Shown here: positions 1-8,044 of the stretch, piece by piece
Layout: every line of letters begins with the position of its first letter
How positions within the stretch are numbered: the first letter of the stretch is position 1
Assembly (NCBI RefSeq): GCF_017942085.1
Contig: NZ_JAGKSP010000004.1
Location: 310,001-374,000, forward strand
Reading direction: 5' to 3'
Source of the DNA: Paenibacillus lignilyticus
GTDB lineage: Bacteria > Bacillota > Bacilli > Paenibacillales > Paenibacillaceae
Length of the DNA stretch: 64,000 nucleotides
The notes under the pieces: model-generated
Database searches by the model: none
The model's input: the letters and a program-made list of their open reading frames with translations, nothing else
What the model was told of the DNA's origin: nothing
Translations under genes and position numbers: made by a program

Positions 1-678
1 CTGCTAGATGGCCTTGTACTGGTATCGCATCTTCGCATGGAAGGCCGTTATGGCGTCTACGAAGCAGATGAACCGGTGGAGCTCCACACCCATGTTCGTT
101 TTCATTTCGAAGATGGTACGGAGCTGCGCTATAAAGATGTACGGCAATTCGGTACGATGCATTTGTTTGCACCGGGCGAGGACTTAGTCCTTCCCCCGCT
201 TAACAAATTAGGCATTGAACCGTTAAACAAAGAATTCACATTGCAAGCCTTCAAAAAGGAAGTCGCTCATCGTTCGACGAAGATCAAGCCGCTTCTGCTG
301 AACCAGGAATATATCGTCGGACTCGGCAATATTTATGTGGACGAGGCGCTCTTTACGGCTGGCATTCACCCCGAGCGGACAGCGGATTCCATTAAACCTG
401 CAGAATGGACGAAGCTTCATGAAGCGATTCGAGCGACACTATCGCGAGCAGTCGATGCAGGCGGATCGTCGATTAAGTCCTATGTTAACGGCCAAGGCGA
501 AATGGGGATGTTCCAGCACGAGCTGCTCATTTATGGCCGCAAGAACGAGCCTTGCCGCAAGTGCGGTGCAAGCATAGATAAGACCGTCGTTGGCGGCCGA
601 GGCACACATATTTGTCTTAAATGCCAGCCATTTCCGAAGAAGCGTGGCAGTAACGCAGCCAAGCCAGCGTCTAAATAA
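1..678 (+). CDS. mutM: Formamidopyrimidine-DNA glycosylase, 5'-truncated by window start
   Basis: Base-excision-repair glycosylase/AP lyase that removes 8-oxoguanine and other oxidised purines. The frame is open from base 1 (LVSHLRMEGRY follows directly), so the N-terminal proline and catalytic glutamate lie upstream of the window. Visible are the helix-two-turn-helix region with GLGNIYVDEALF (about residues 105-117 of the fragment) and a C-terminal zinc finger with CRKCG and CLKCQ cysteine pairs, both diagnostic of Fpg. The tail after the finger is short and basic. It is followed by ytaF and coaE, the same order as in Bacillus subtilis, which supports the call. Confidence 0.96.
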   Translation: MLDGLVLVSHLRMEGRYGVYEADEPVELHTHVRFHFEDGTELRYKDVRQFGTMHLFAPGEDLVLPPLNKLGIEPLNKEFTLQAFKKEVAHRSTKIKPLLLNQEYIVGLGNIYVDEALFTAGIHPERTADSIKPAEWTKLHEAIRATLSRAVDAGGSSIKSYVNGQGEMGMFQHELLIYGRKNEPCRKCGASIDKTVVGGRGTHICLKCQPFPKKRGSNAAKPASK

Positions 679-775
679 GGAACGACTCTGGGCAGCGTGC
701 ATATGATGTACCATTCATGTTTTCTGGGCGAGTGCACAGAACCTGCGCTTTCGTCATCATGGGAGGGACATCAAG

Positions 776-1504
776 TTGCTCATTCATGCTGCATCATTGC
801 TGCTGCTTGCTTTTGCCGTTAGCTTGGATGGATTCGGCGTAGGCGTTACGTACGGACTTCGGCGCATCCGAATTCCGGTGCCGTCGATTGTCATTATTGC
901 CTTTTGCTCCGGGTTGGTCGTCTGGCTGTCCATGCAGATTGGCGCGCTGCTTACCGGTTACATGTCGCCGGATGTGGCCAAATGGATTGGTGCGATCCTG
1001 CTGATGCTGATCGGCGTTTGGGCGCTAATCCAGTATTGGAAGCGCAGAACGGAAGGGAACTCGGAGGATGCCGAGGACGCCTCTTCAACCGGTTCCGCCG
1101 ACAATGGCGCGAATGATGGTACCGGCGCTGTAATGGCTGCAGGCAACATTCGGATGGCGGCATCCACGATCGTGATTCTCGAGTTGAAGCGATTAGGCAT
1201 TGTCATTCAAATTTTACGGACGCCGCAAATGGCCGACGTCGACCGATCCGGAATTATTTCCGCATCCGAGGCCGTGCTTCTCGGTTTCGCATTATCACTT
1301 GACAGCTTCGGAGCGGGACTTGGCGCAGCGATGGTTGGCTTTAATCCACTGCTCACTGCGGTGGTCATTTCAGGCGCGAGCGGGATCTTTCTGCTAGCTG
1401 GTATGCGGCTTGGTTTCCGTTTCGCAGCCTGGCGCGGTATGCGTGCATTGTCGGTGCTGCCCGGTATTATGCTGATTGTAATGGGCGTTATGCGTTTAAT
1501 GTAG
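776..1504 (+). CDS. ytaF: Sporulation membrane protein YtaF (MntP-like fold)
   Basis: Polytopic membrane protein of about 242 residues. It has two halves, each beginning with a conserved LD-rich helix (AVSLDGFGVG near residue 16 and ALSLDSFGAG near residue 175), the pattern of the MntP/YtaF family. A hydrophilic loop at about residues 90-125 separates the halves. The start is TTG, fixed by GGGAGGG at 761-767. In Bacillus ytaF is a sporulation-associated gene of unclear biochemical role; transport of a cation is suggested only by similarity to MntP. Position between mutM and coaE matches other Firmicutes. Confidence 0.9.
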   Translation: MLIHAASLLLLAFAVSLDGFGVGVTYGLRRIRIPVPSIVIIAFCSGLVVWLSMQIGALLTGYMSPDVAKWIGAILLMLIGVWALIQYWKRRTEGNSEDAEDASSTGSADNGANDGTGAVMAAGNIRMAASTIVILELKRLGIVIQILRTPQMADVDRSGIISASEAVLLGFALSLDSFGAGLGAAMVGFNPLLTAVVISGASGIFLLAGMRLGFRFAAWRGMRALSVLPGIMLIVMGVMRLM

Positions 1505-1532
1505 GTGTAGGACAGAATTTGAGGTGAACGTA

Positions 1533-2132
1533 GTGATACTGGGATTAACCGGCGGCATCGCTTGTGGAAAAAGCACCGTCAGCGCCATGCTTGTGTCGCA
1601 TGGCGCCAAGCTGATCGATGCCGACCAGGTCGCCCGGGAGGTCGTACTCCCCGGCGATCCGGCGCTGGCAGCGATCGTTGCTGAATTCGGACAAGCTGTC
1701 TTGAATGATGACGGCACGATGAATCGAGCTGAAGTGGGCAAGGTCGTATTCGGCAATCGCGAACGGTTGACGAAGCTCGAAGGCATTCTGCATCCTGCAA
1801 TTCGCGAGCGAATGTGGGAGCGAATCAACGCCTATGCGGCGGAAGATCCGAATCAATTGATCGTAGCCGATATTCCTTTATTATATGAAACCGGACAAGC
1901 CTCGTTGTATGAGGCCGTGATGGTCGTATATGTACCAAGGGAGATTCAGATCGAGCGGCTGATGCAGCGTAATTCGCTAACCAGGGAACGGGCGGAGGAG
2001 CGCATTGCGCTGCAGATGGATATCGAAGAGAAACGGCGTCTCGCGGACATCGTCATTGACAACAGTGGAACGATTGCCGAAACGGCGCAGCAAGTGGAAC
2101 AGTTTTGGCGTGGGCAGGGATTACAGCTATGA
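1533..2132 (+). CDS. coaE: Dephospho-CoA kinase
   Basis: Catalyses the last step of coenzyme A synthesis, ATP-dependent phosphorylation of dephospho-CoA. The P-loop GGIACGKST sits at the N-terminus, followed by DADQVAREVV and the DIPLLYETG segment typical of CoaE. Length about 199 residues is normal. A GTG at 1524 is in frame, but GAGGTG at 1521-1526 is well spaced for the GTG at 1533 and the protein then begins MILGLTGG like other CoaE proteins, so 1533 was chosen. The stop overlaps the next start as ATGA, indicating translational coupling. Confidence 0.95.
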   Translation: MILGLTGGIACGKSTVSAMLVSHGAKLIDADQVAREVVLPGDPALAAIVAEFGQAVLNDDGTMNRAEVGKVVFGNRERLTKLEGILHPAIRERMWERINAYAAEDPNQLIVADIPLLYETGQASLYEAVMVVYVPREIQIERLMQRNSLTRERAEERIALQMDIEEKRRLADIVIDNSGTIAETAQQVEQFWRGQGLQL

Positions 2133-2710
2133 CGATGAGAAAATTACGAAGAAGAGTTATTTTAATTATTACGTTAGCTTTTGTCGTACTGCTGTTTGTC
2201 CGATCGGAGTGGATGAGCCACTGGATGTATCCTGTCCACTTCCGAGAGGATATCGTCATCAGTGCGGATAATTATAAGCTTGAACCCCATTTGGTGGCCG
2301 CCATTATAAGAGTAGAAACCAATTATAAGACTGGGGTTGTATCGCGTAAAGGCGCTATTGGCGTTATGCAGCTGATGCCGGACACAGCAAACTGGATTAT
2401 TCAGAAGGGCGGCTTTGGGAAAATATCGACCGAAGCGATCTCGAATCGGGCGGATGTGAGCATTGAAATCGGGGCTTGGTATTTGAATGCATTAAATCAG
2501 CAGTTCGATGGCAATATGTATACTGTGATCGCTGCATACAATGCGGGGCCAGGCAACGTGAGCCGATGGCTTGCTGACGGAACTTGGGATGGGAAGCTGG
2601 AAACCGTGGATCAGGTGCCTTTCGGGGAAACAAGACACTATATACAGCGGGTCATTTATTATTATAATAAGTACAAGACCCTTTATCCGAATTTATTAGT
2701 AGCTAAATAA
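2129..2710 (+). CDS. Membrane-anchored lytic transglycosylase (SLT domain)
   Basis: Soluble-lytic-transglycosylase-like protein that should cleave peptidoglycan between MurNAc and GlcNAc. It has an N-terminal membrane anchor (about residues 8-26) and an SLT domain with the catalytic glutamate in RVETNYK (E63), then KGAIGVMQLMP and AAYNAGPGNVSRW, the classic SLT motifs. It ends near YYYNKYKTLYP. The ATG overlaps the coaE stop (ATGA) and has GGGCAGGGA upstream; an in-frame TTG at 2105 is less likely. The family resembles YjbJ-type transglycosylases that follow coaE in many Bacillales. The role in growth or sporulation is not determined by sequence. Confidence 0.93.
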   Translation: MTMRKLRRRVILIITLAFVVLLFVRSEWMSHWMYPVHFREDIVISADNYKLEPHLVAAIIRVETNYKTGVVSRKGAIGVMQLMPDTANWIIQKGGFGKISTEAISNRADVSIEIGAWYLNALNQQFDGNMYTVIAAYNAGPGNVSRWLADGTWDGKLETVDQVPFGETRHYIQRVIYYYNKYKTLYPNLLVAK

Positions 2711-2714
2711 ATAA

Positions 2715-2748
2715 CTTTGGCCGGCCGCCCACAGGCAGCCAGCCAAAG
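2715..2748 (-). terminator. Intrinsic terminator of the SASP gene
   Basis: CTTTGGCCGGCCGCC (2715-2729), a CACA loop and GGCAGCCAGCCAAAG (2734-2748) form a 15-bp stem. On the minus strand the two non-Watson-Crick positions become G:U pairs, whereas on the plus strand they are C:A mismatches, and TTATTTATTT follows on the minus strand. It therefore serves the minus-strand SASP gene and lies just past the end of the convergent transglycosylase gene. Confidence 0.8.
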
Positions 2749-2769
2749 CTTGGAGATTACAATCTTCGA

Positions 2770-2982
2770 TTATCGACCTGCAAGAGATTGTTCGGCGATT
2801 TGTACCAGTTTGCGGGTAATGCTACCCCCGATGGAACCGGCATCCTTCGTTGTGATGTTACCGTAGTATCCATCTTGTGGAAGGGAGATACCCAGCTCTT
2901 GTGCGACCTCGTATTTCATTTGGTCTAATGCAGCACTAGCTTGTGGTACAACCAGTTGATTGCTGCCGCTGTTGTTGGCCAT
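2770..2982 (-). CDS. Alpha/beta-type small acid-soluble spore protein
   Basis: A 70-residue DNA-binding protein that coats spore DNA and is degraded at germination. It shows the family landmarks: an Asn-rich start, LVVPQASAALDQMKYEVAQE, containing the region cut by the GPR protease, then the second conserved block GGSITRKLVQIAEQ. An AGGAGGTGAACG ribosome site precedes the ATG. It is single-copy here and transcribed against its neighbours, with its own terminator, consistent with forespore-specific expression by sigma-G. The presence of this gene shows that the host forms endospores. Confidence 0.97.
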   Translation of the reverse strand: MANNSGSNQLVVPQASAALDQMKYEVAQELGISLPQDGYYGNITTKDAGSIGGSITRKLVQIAEQSLAGR

Positions 2983-3117
2983 TGTCGTTCACCTCCTTGC
3001 GGTTGGTAACTGTATTATGTGCGTTAGTTCATTTTTCATTACAGGTAACGATTGGGAAACGATAAATAGCGTGTTATTTCGTATTCACTATGGATCTAGA
3101 CGGAGGAGCTTTAGACG

Positions 3118-3582
3118 ATGAAATGTCCGTATTGCGATTATGCTGGGACGAAAGTGCTCGATTCCAGACCCGCTAACGAAAATAAATCGATACGCCGTCG
3201 CCGTGAATGTGAGAAATGCACGCGGCGGTTCACGACCTTTGAGATGGTGGAAGAAACGCCCTTGATCGTCATTAAGAAAGACGGCAGCCGGGAAGAGTTC
3301 AGCCGCGACAAAATTTTGCGCGGACTTATCCGTGCTTGCGAGAAACGTCCCGTATCCGTAGATCAGCTGGAAATTATCGTGTCCGAAGCCGAGAAGGAGC
3401 TTCGCACGACAGCTCAAGCCGAGGTGGAGAGCCGTGAAATCGGCGAGCTTGTCATGTCGCAGCTGTATCCGGTGGACGAAGTGGCTTATGTGCGATTCGC
3501 GTCGGTCTATCGCCAATTCAAGGATATCGACATGTTTATGAAGGAATTGAATAGCCTGCTGAACAAGCATCCTTTGAATTAA
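3118..3582 (+). CDS. nrdR: Transcriptional repressor NrdR
   Basis: Zinc-finger plus ATP-cone repressor of ribonucleotide reductase genes. The N-terminal zinc ribbon [17 protein letters not shown] with the second cysteine pair ECEKC is followed by an ATP-cone starting at [18 protein letters not shown]. Length 154 is typical. The start ATG has GGAGG at 3102-3106. It is flanked by a strong terminator downstream, so it is probably monocistronic. In Bacillus, nrdR lies in the same neighbourhood as mutM-ytaF-coaE. Confidence 0.97.
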   Translation: MKCPYCDYAGTKVLDSRPANENKSIRRRRECEKCTRRFTTFEMVEETPLIVIKKDGSREEFSRDKILRGLIRACEKRPVSVDQLEIIVSEAEKELRTTAQAEVESREIGELVMSQLYPVDEVAYVRFASVYRQFKDIDMFMKELNSLLNKHPLN

Positions 3583-3603
3583 GGCAGCTTGGACGAGCAT
3601 CAG

Positions 3604-3643
3604 AAACCTGCATCCGCGATCGTCGTGATTTGCAGGTTTTTTT
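3604..3643 (+). terminator. Intrinsic terminator after nrdR
   Basis: AAACCTGCA (3604-3612) pairs with TGCAGGTTT (3631-3639) and runs into seven T residues. Confidence 0.85.
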
Positions 3644-3748
3644 ATCCCAATTTCGTGGCGTGAATAGGATATGCTGTGAGCGGAGAATGTGTTATTTTCT
3701 AAGTAGGCAGGAAGAAGCATCCAGTGAGTACCGGAGGGAGGGGATTGC

Positions 3749-4414
3749 TTGAACCGTGAATATGGACTTGCAGAGCGGTTTGCTATCGCAGCCGCTGATG
3801 TCCCTGCGCGCGGCATGTATGGCTTAAGCCGAAGCTATCTGGAGATATACGTGGTAGGTGCTGCCATCATGGAGCTGATTATGAAGGATCGGCTTTCGGT
3901 GGATCCTAAAGGGTACCTGCACGTGATGGATAACGAATCAATTGGTCAGTCGGACAGCTGCTCCATCCGGTTGGAGGAACTGATCCGGAATGCGCGTAAA
4001 CCTAAGAAATTAAAGGGCTGGATTATTTATTTCTACTCGTACGTCAAATCTCGTCGCGCGATGTTCGGACCGCTGACGGAAGCTTTGTTCGATGAAGAGG
4101 CACTCACGATAAAGAAGAAGAAATTCCTTTATATCTTTCCTTATCGGCGTTATTTCACCACCTCCGAGCACAAGGAACGCATCATCCGGCGCCTTCGGGC
4201 CGAGCTGCTGGACGATGGTCCGGTTTCCAAGGAAACGGCGGTGCTGGCCATGCTGCTCGAGACCTCGAAACAGCTTAAGCGTTATTTCTCCCGTTACGAA
4301 CATTCGGAGTTGAAGAGAGCGATAGCGGAGCTGCATGAATCGCAAAGCGAGGAATGGAAGCACGTCCTGATGATGCGCAGAGCGATGGAAGAGATGGAAT
4401 CTTCTTATGGTTAA
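3749..4414 (+). CDS. GOLPH3/GPP34-like protein
   Basis: A 221-residue cytosolic protein without signal peptide or membrane segment. The helical layout resembles the GPP34 (GOLPH3/Vps74) fold: YGLSRSYLEIYVVGAAIMEL with KDRLSV near residues 23-50, then a RKPKKLKGWI block, FPYRRYFTTSEHKERIIRRL near 125-150 and a C-terminal helix with AVLAMLLETSKQLKRYFSRY. In eukaryotes the family binds phosphoinositides; bacterial members, common in actinomycetes and some Firmicutes, have no established role. The start is TTG with GGAGGGAGGGG at 3733-3743. Family assignment is by pattern only and needs a profile search. A terminator follows directly, so it is probably a single-gene unit. Confidence 0.7.
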   Translation: MNREYGLAERFAIAAADVPARGMYGLSRSYLEIYVVGAAIMELIMKDRLSVDPKGYLHVMDNESIGQSDSCSIRLEELIRNARKPKKLKGWIIYFYSYVKSRRAMFGPLTEALFDEEALTIKKKKFLYIFPYRRYFTTSEHKERIIRRLRAELLDDGPVSKETAVLAMLLETSKQLKRYFSRYEHSELKRAIAELHESQSEEWKHVLMMRRAMEEMESSYG

Positions 4415-4428
4415 TTGGCTTCGATTGT

Positions 4429-4453
4429 GCACCCGCGAGGGTGCTTTTTTATT
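4429..4453 (+). terminator. Intrinsic terminator
   Basis: GCACCC, GCGA loop, GGGTGC, then TTTTTTATTT directly after the GPP34-like gene. Confidence 0.88.
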
Positions 4454-4563
4454 TGGTCCATAGGGTTAATAGGCAGAAGGAGCGGGGCTGATCGTTTGAC
4501 AGAAAGGATGAATAAGGGTTACATCTATAATAAGGTGAACATCGAGGAAGGAGGCTGTCATGC

Positions 4564-5259
4564 GTGGATAAAACGAAAATTCTCATTATCGAAGACGAGA
4601 CGGCGATTGCCGATCTGCTCGCATATGGATTAACGAGGGAAGGCTTCTTGACCAGAATCGCCCCAAACGGTGCGGAAGGCATTGAGGCGCTGGGTCAATT
4701 CAACCCCGACCTGCTTCTGCTGGATTGGATGCTTCCGGATCAGAGCGGCCTTGATATATGTAAACGCGTCACGGCAGAATCCAATATTCCGATCGTGATG
4801 ATTACGGCAAAATCCGATATTACGGATAAAATTCTGGGCCTGGAATTCGGAGCCGACGATTATATTACGAAACCTTTTGATCTGCGAGAAGTCATCGCGC
4901 GCATCCGTACCATTCTTCGCCGCTTCGCGAATGCGAATCGAACGGAAGTCGCAGAGGAGCAGCCGCCGCTTCGGTTCCACGATGTCGTTATTGTAAAGAA
5001 TGAACGAATCGTCCGAAAGGGTGAAGAGCTCATCGATCTAACGCCGAAGGAATTCGACTTGCTGATTAAGCTGTGCGGCAATCGAGGACGGATTTTCTCG
5101 CGCGAGGAGCTCCTGGAATTGGTTTGGGGTTATGAGTATGCGGGAGAAACGAGAACGGTCGACAACCATATTCAGCGGCTGCGGAAGAAGCTGGACGCGA
5201 ATGAATACATTACGACTGTCTTCGGCATCGGCTATAAATTCGAGAAAGGGACGACGTAG
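4564..5259 (+). CDS. OmpR/PhoB-family response regulator
   Basis: DNA-binding response regulator, 231 residues. The receiver domain (1-120) has the acidic pair DE, phospho-acceptor D54 in LLLLDWMLP, the T in MITAKSD and the conserved K in ADDYITKPFD. The C-terminal winged helix ends with TRTVDNHIQRLRKKL and IGYKFE. The start is GTG, with AGGAAGGAGG at 4545-4554; an ATG four bases earlier opens only a three-codon frame. It abuts the kinase gene that follows without a gap, so both are co-transcribed. Targets are not known; the neighbouring sugar importer is the obvious candidate. Confidence 0.95.
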   Translation: MDKTKILIIEDETAIADLLAYGLTREGFLTRIAPNGAEGIEALGQFNPDLLLLDWMLPDQSGLDICKRVTAESNIPIVMITAKSDITDKILGLEFGADDYITKPFDLREVIARIRTILRRFANANRTEVAEEQPPLRFHDVVIVKNERIVRKGEELIDLTPKEFDLLIKLCGNRGRIFSREELLELVWGYEYAGETRTVDNHIQRLRKKLDANEYITTVFGIGYKFEKGTT

Positions 5260-6729
5260 ATGTTCCGTTCTATCCGCGCTAAGTTCATTGTCGGTTTCTT
5301 TCTTATTTTCTGCATCGCGTTCGTGCTCATTAATCAGACCGTCTCCCAAATCATCCAGACCAGCAATCGCAATATTATTACCGAGGATCTGATTGGACTC
5401 AAGAAAAACAGTAACGGCTTTGTGCGTCAGGCTTTCTTAATTAATCATTTTTCGAACAATGATCTCTATTTCGGGCAAATTGCCGAGGAGATCGCTAGTG
5501 ATTTGCACTACGCAACCTCAAGCGAAGTGAGCGCCTATACTGTTGACGGTGTATTGCTGCATTCGACCAACCCGGCCGCTTTTACAGGTGCAACGACGGA
5601 TGATCTCAAACAAGCTTTGCGCGGCGCGACGGCCTATACGATTTCGTATGACAAGGGCACCGCATCCGTTGTTTATGCTTATCCCGTTATGATTGACGGC
5701 GTAAAGGTAGGCATTCTGCGATATGCCAAATCCTTCAACCTGCTATACGAGCAGAGCGGCCGCATATTGGATGCGATCTTCTACTTTGCGCTCGCCATCT
5801 TCGCCGCTGCGTTCTTATTCTCATACTTGCTGTCGAGGCATATCACGATCCCGTTGGTCAAGATGGCCAAAGCCTCTGAAGAAGTGAAAAACGGGAACTT
5901 GGCTATCCGGCTGGCGATCAAGCGCAGAGACGAAATCGGGTTGCTTGCCGGCAATTTCAATGCGATGATAGGACGAATCAGCAGCCAAATCGAGCGAATC
6001 GGACGAGACCGCGATCGACTTGAATCGCTTAATTCGGAGCGGAAGCAGTTCTTCGATAAGGTGACCCATGAGCTGAAAACGCCGCTTACTTCCATCTTGG
6101 GCTATGCGGAATTGATTCGGGAAAATGGTGAAAGCGATAAAGCTTTCTTTCACAAAGGGATGAATCACATTGTCGAGGAGAGTCAGCGGCTGCATAGTAT
6201 GGTGCTTTCGCTGCTGGAGGCTTCGCAAGACAGAGAGGGCTGGCAGGATCGGGTACGCGTAGATTTCAGCTTAATACTGCGCGATGTCTGCGAAGCGATG
6301 GCCTTTAAGGCGCAGCGATACAAGAAAACGATTGCCTTAGAAGCCGGGGAAGGCCTTTATGTGCTGGCTCAGCCGGACAAGCTGCGCCGGTTGATCATTA
6401 ACTTGCTCGACAATGCGATCAAATACAGCTTCGCGCATTCGGAGATTCGCATTAACGCCGTAATGGACGATACTGGGATCATACGTCTGGCTATCGTGAA
6501 TCAAGGGGAGCCGATTGCCGCGGAACAACTGGCGCGCATCTTCGAGCCGTTCTTCCTTGCGGATGGGGACGGCAAACAGAAGGAAGCCGGCAGCGTTGGG
6601 CTAGGTCTCAGCATTGCTCAATCTATTGTCCACGAGATCGGCGGAAACATTGACATGATCAGCAAAAATGGAGAAACGGCCGTTTATGTAGCGTTACCGT
6701 ATCTGAGAGAGGAGGGCGCACCGGAATGA
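5260..6729 (+). CDS. Sensor histidine kinase (HAMP, HisKA, HATPase)
   Basis: Membrane sensor kinase of 489 residues. TM1 is at about 8-28, an extracytoplasmic sensing region spans about 30-165, TM2 lies at about 168-190, followed by HAMP, then HisKA with the phospho-accepting H270 in THELKTPLTSILGYAELI, and a HATPase domain with N-box NLLDNAIKY and G-box VGLGLSIAQ. The periplasm-facing part looks like a PAS/Cache-type domain. It pairs with the regulator immediately upstream and its stop overlaps the start of the lipoprotein gene downstream (ATGA), so sensor, regulator and lipoprotein form one unit. Confidence 0.95.
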   Translation: MFRSIRAKFIVGFFLIFCIAFVLINQTVSQIIQTSNRNIITEDLIGLKKNSNGFVRQAFLINHFSNNDLYFGQIAEEIASDLHYATSSEVSAYTVDGVLLHSTNPAAFTGATTDDLKQALRGATAYTISYDKGTASVVYAYPVMIDGVKVGILRYAKSFNLLYEQSGRILDAIFYFALAIFAAAFLFSYLLSRHITIPLVKMAKASEEVKNGNLAIRLAIKRRDEIGLLAGNFNAMIGRISSQIERIGRDRDRLESLNSERKQFFDKVTHELKTPLTSILGYAELIRENGESDKAFFHKGMNHIVEESQRLHSMVLSLLEASQDREGWQDRVRVDFSLILRDVCEAMAFKAQRYKKTIALEAGEGLYVLAQPDKLRRLIINLLDNAIKYSFAHSEIRINAVMDDTGIIRLAIVNQGEPIAAEQLARIFEPFFLADGDGKQKEAGSVGLGLSIAQSIVHEIGGNIDMISKNGETAVYVALPYLREEGAPE

Positions 6730-7835
6730 ACATACGGATGAATGCGATCTTCCTTGCGTTCTTCTTGCTGGCTGCGCTTCTGACAGGCTGCGTGGGCGGT
6801 CTCAAATCGGAAACGATTACGATTCCGGATTCGGCGGAAGAGGATGCCGGCTTACCTGAAAGCCAGCCGTTTGCGGTGAAGACGATCTACCGACTCCCGT
6901 TATCCGGAGAGAAAGGGATCTACGGATGGAGCGGTCCTCAAACCCTTGATCATGTCACCACAATTGGGCTGGCGCATGAACGTTTTGCCCCACCTTACTC
7001 CGAATCGAACAAGCTGCCCGTGCTTACGGACGCATCGATACAGGCTGATGAAATATCTCCTGATGGCGGCTATGTTTCCGGGTATTCATCGACGAGGGAG
7101 GGCTTGTCCCTATGGATCATCTCATTAGCTGATTATCGGAAGAAGCTGGTTCAGACCGTGCAGTTCTCACGGCTGGGCACAGGACGGCTGATGTGGTCGG
7201 GGACTGACAACTATGTCTCCTATGTTGGCACGGATGAAAGCGGCGATTATATCGGTGTCTATGATACGAAGCTTGGCACGCAGAAGCGTTATACGATTCC
7301 GGAGTGGAATCGTTCTTACAGCATCCAATCGGTCAAGATGTCTGACGACGGTCGGAACGTCTGCATCATGAAGGATGAAAACGGGTCTTCCGGGCTCTTA
7401 ATCGGTTCTTGGCAAGGCGATCACTTTGAACGGAGCTATGAGCACAGGATCAGTCACGATACGCGGCCGGCTTGGCTGGGTAACAATCAAGTGGCATTCG
7501 TCGGAACGGACGATACGCTGTTTGTGTATGATTTGCGCAATGCTGAAATCAATGTGCTGCATGACCGTGTCGGGAGCTTCGCCCTGTCGAACGACCGCAA
7601 ATGGATCGCATTCACGACAGATCAGGTCGCTATCAAAGCAGCGAAGCTGCAAGGCAATAACGTCCTGCAGGAACAGACGATCTATCGCGGTCTTGTGCCG
7701 ACGGATATGGGGTGGAGTCCGGATGGCAGCCGACTGCTCGTAACGGGGCGCAAGCCGTATGAAACATCGTCTTCGCAAGCAGCGCCTGCAGTCGAACCGC
7801 AAGACAGCGGTCCTTTAATTATACAGTTCCAGTGA
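6726..7835 (+). CDS. Lipoprotein with beta-propeller (TolB-like) repeats
   Basis: Exported lipoprotein, 369 residues. The signal peptide ends in a lipobox LLTGC at about residue 22. The rest is rich in beta-strand repeats resembling TolB/WD-type propeller blades, for example ISPDGGYVSGYS, MSDDGRNVCIM, LSNDRKWIAFT and WSPDGSRLLVTG, where SPDG/SDDG turns recur. The start overlaps the kinase stop, so it is translationally coupled to the two-component system and may act as an accessory sensor at the outer face of the membrane. That role is inference; no catalytic motif is visible. A terminator follows. Confidence 0.8.
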   Translation: MNIRMNAIFLAFFLLAALLTGCVGGLKSETITIPDSAEEDAGLPESQPFAVKTIYRLPLSGEKGIYGWSGPQTLDHVTTIGLAHERFAPPYSESNKLPVLTDASIQADEISPDGGYVSGYSSTREGLSLWIISLADYRKKLVQTVQFSRLGTGRLMWSGTDNYVSYVGTDESGDYIGVYDTKLGTQKRYTIPEWNRSYSIQSVKMSDDGRNVCIMKDENGSSGLLIGSWQGDHFERSYEHRISHDTRPAWLGNNQVAFVGTDDTLFVYDLRNAEINVLHDRVGSFALSNDRKWIAFTTDQVAIKAAKLQGNNVLQEQTIYRGLVPTDMGWSPDGSRLLVTGRKPYETSSSQAAPAVEPQDSGPLIIQFQ

Positions 7836-7849
7836 AGCGCGAAATAACG

Positions 7850-7911
7850 AAGCATCTTGTCGAAGGTACGCATCCGTGAGGGGTGTAGGTGCCTGAGACA
7901 AGATGCTTTTT
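7850..7911 (+). terminator. Terminator with long loop after the lipoprotein gene
   Basis: AAGCATCTTGT (7850-7860) pairs with ACAAGATGCTT (7898-7908), ending in a short T run. The loop is about 37 bases, longer than usual. Confidence 0.65.
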
Positions 7912-7935
7912 GGCGTTGGACATCCATCCTCGTGA

Positions 7936-7990
7936 CAACTTGTTTACAAGTTGAGGAAGTGTTGGTGACATCGATGGCTTAAAGTATAGA
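7936..7990 (+). promoter_or_regulatory. Palindromic operator candidate and sigma-A promoter of the sugar importer
   Basis: CAACTTGT-TT-ACAAGTTG (7936-7953) is a perfect 8-bp-arm palindrome of the TTGT-N-ACAA kind used by many GntR-type regulators. It sits just upstream of a promoter-like pair TTGGTG (7962-7967), 17-bp spacer, TATAGA (7985-7990). The solute-binding gene starts 54 bases later. No GntR gene is in the window. Confidence 0.5.
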
Positions 7991-8044
7991 AGTCGTCGAA
8001 CGAGCAGTTACATTGGTCTTGCTATACGAAAGGGGAACTTTGCA

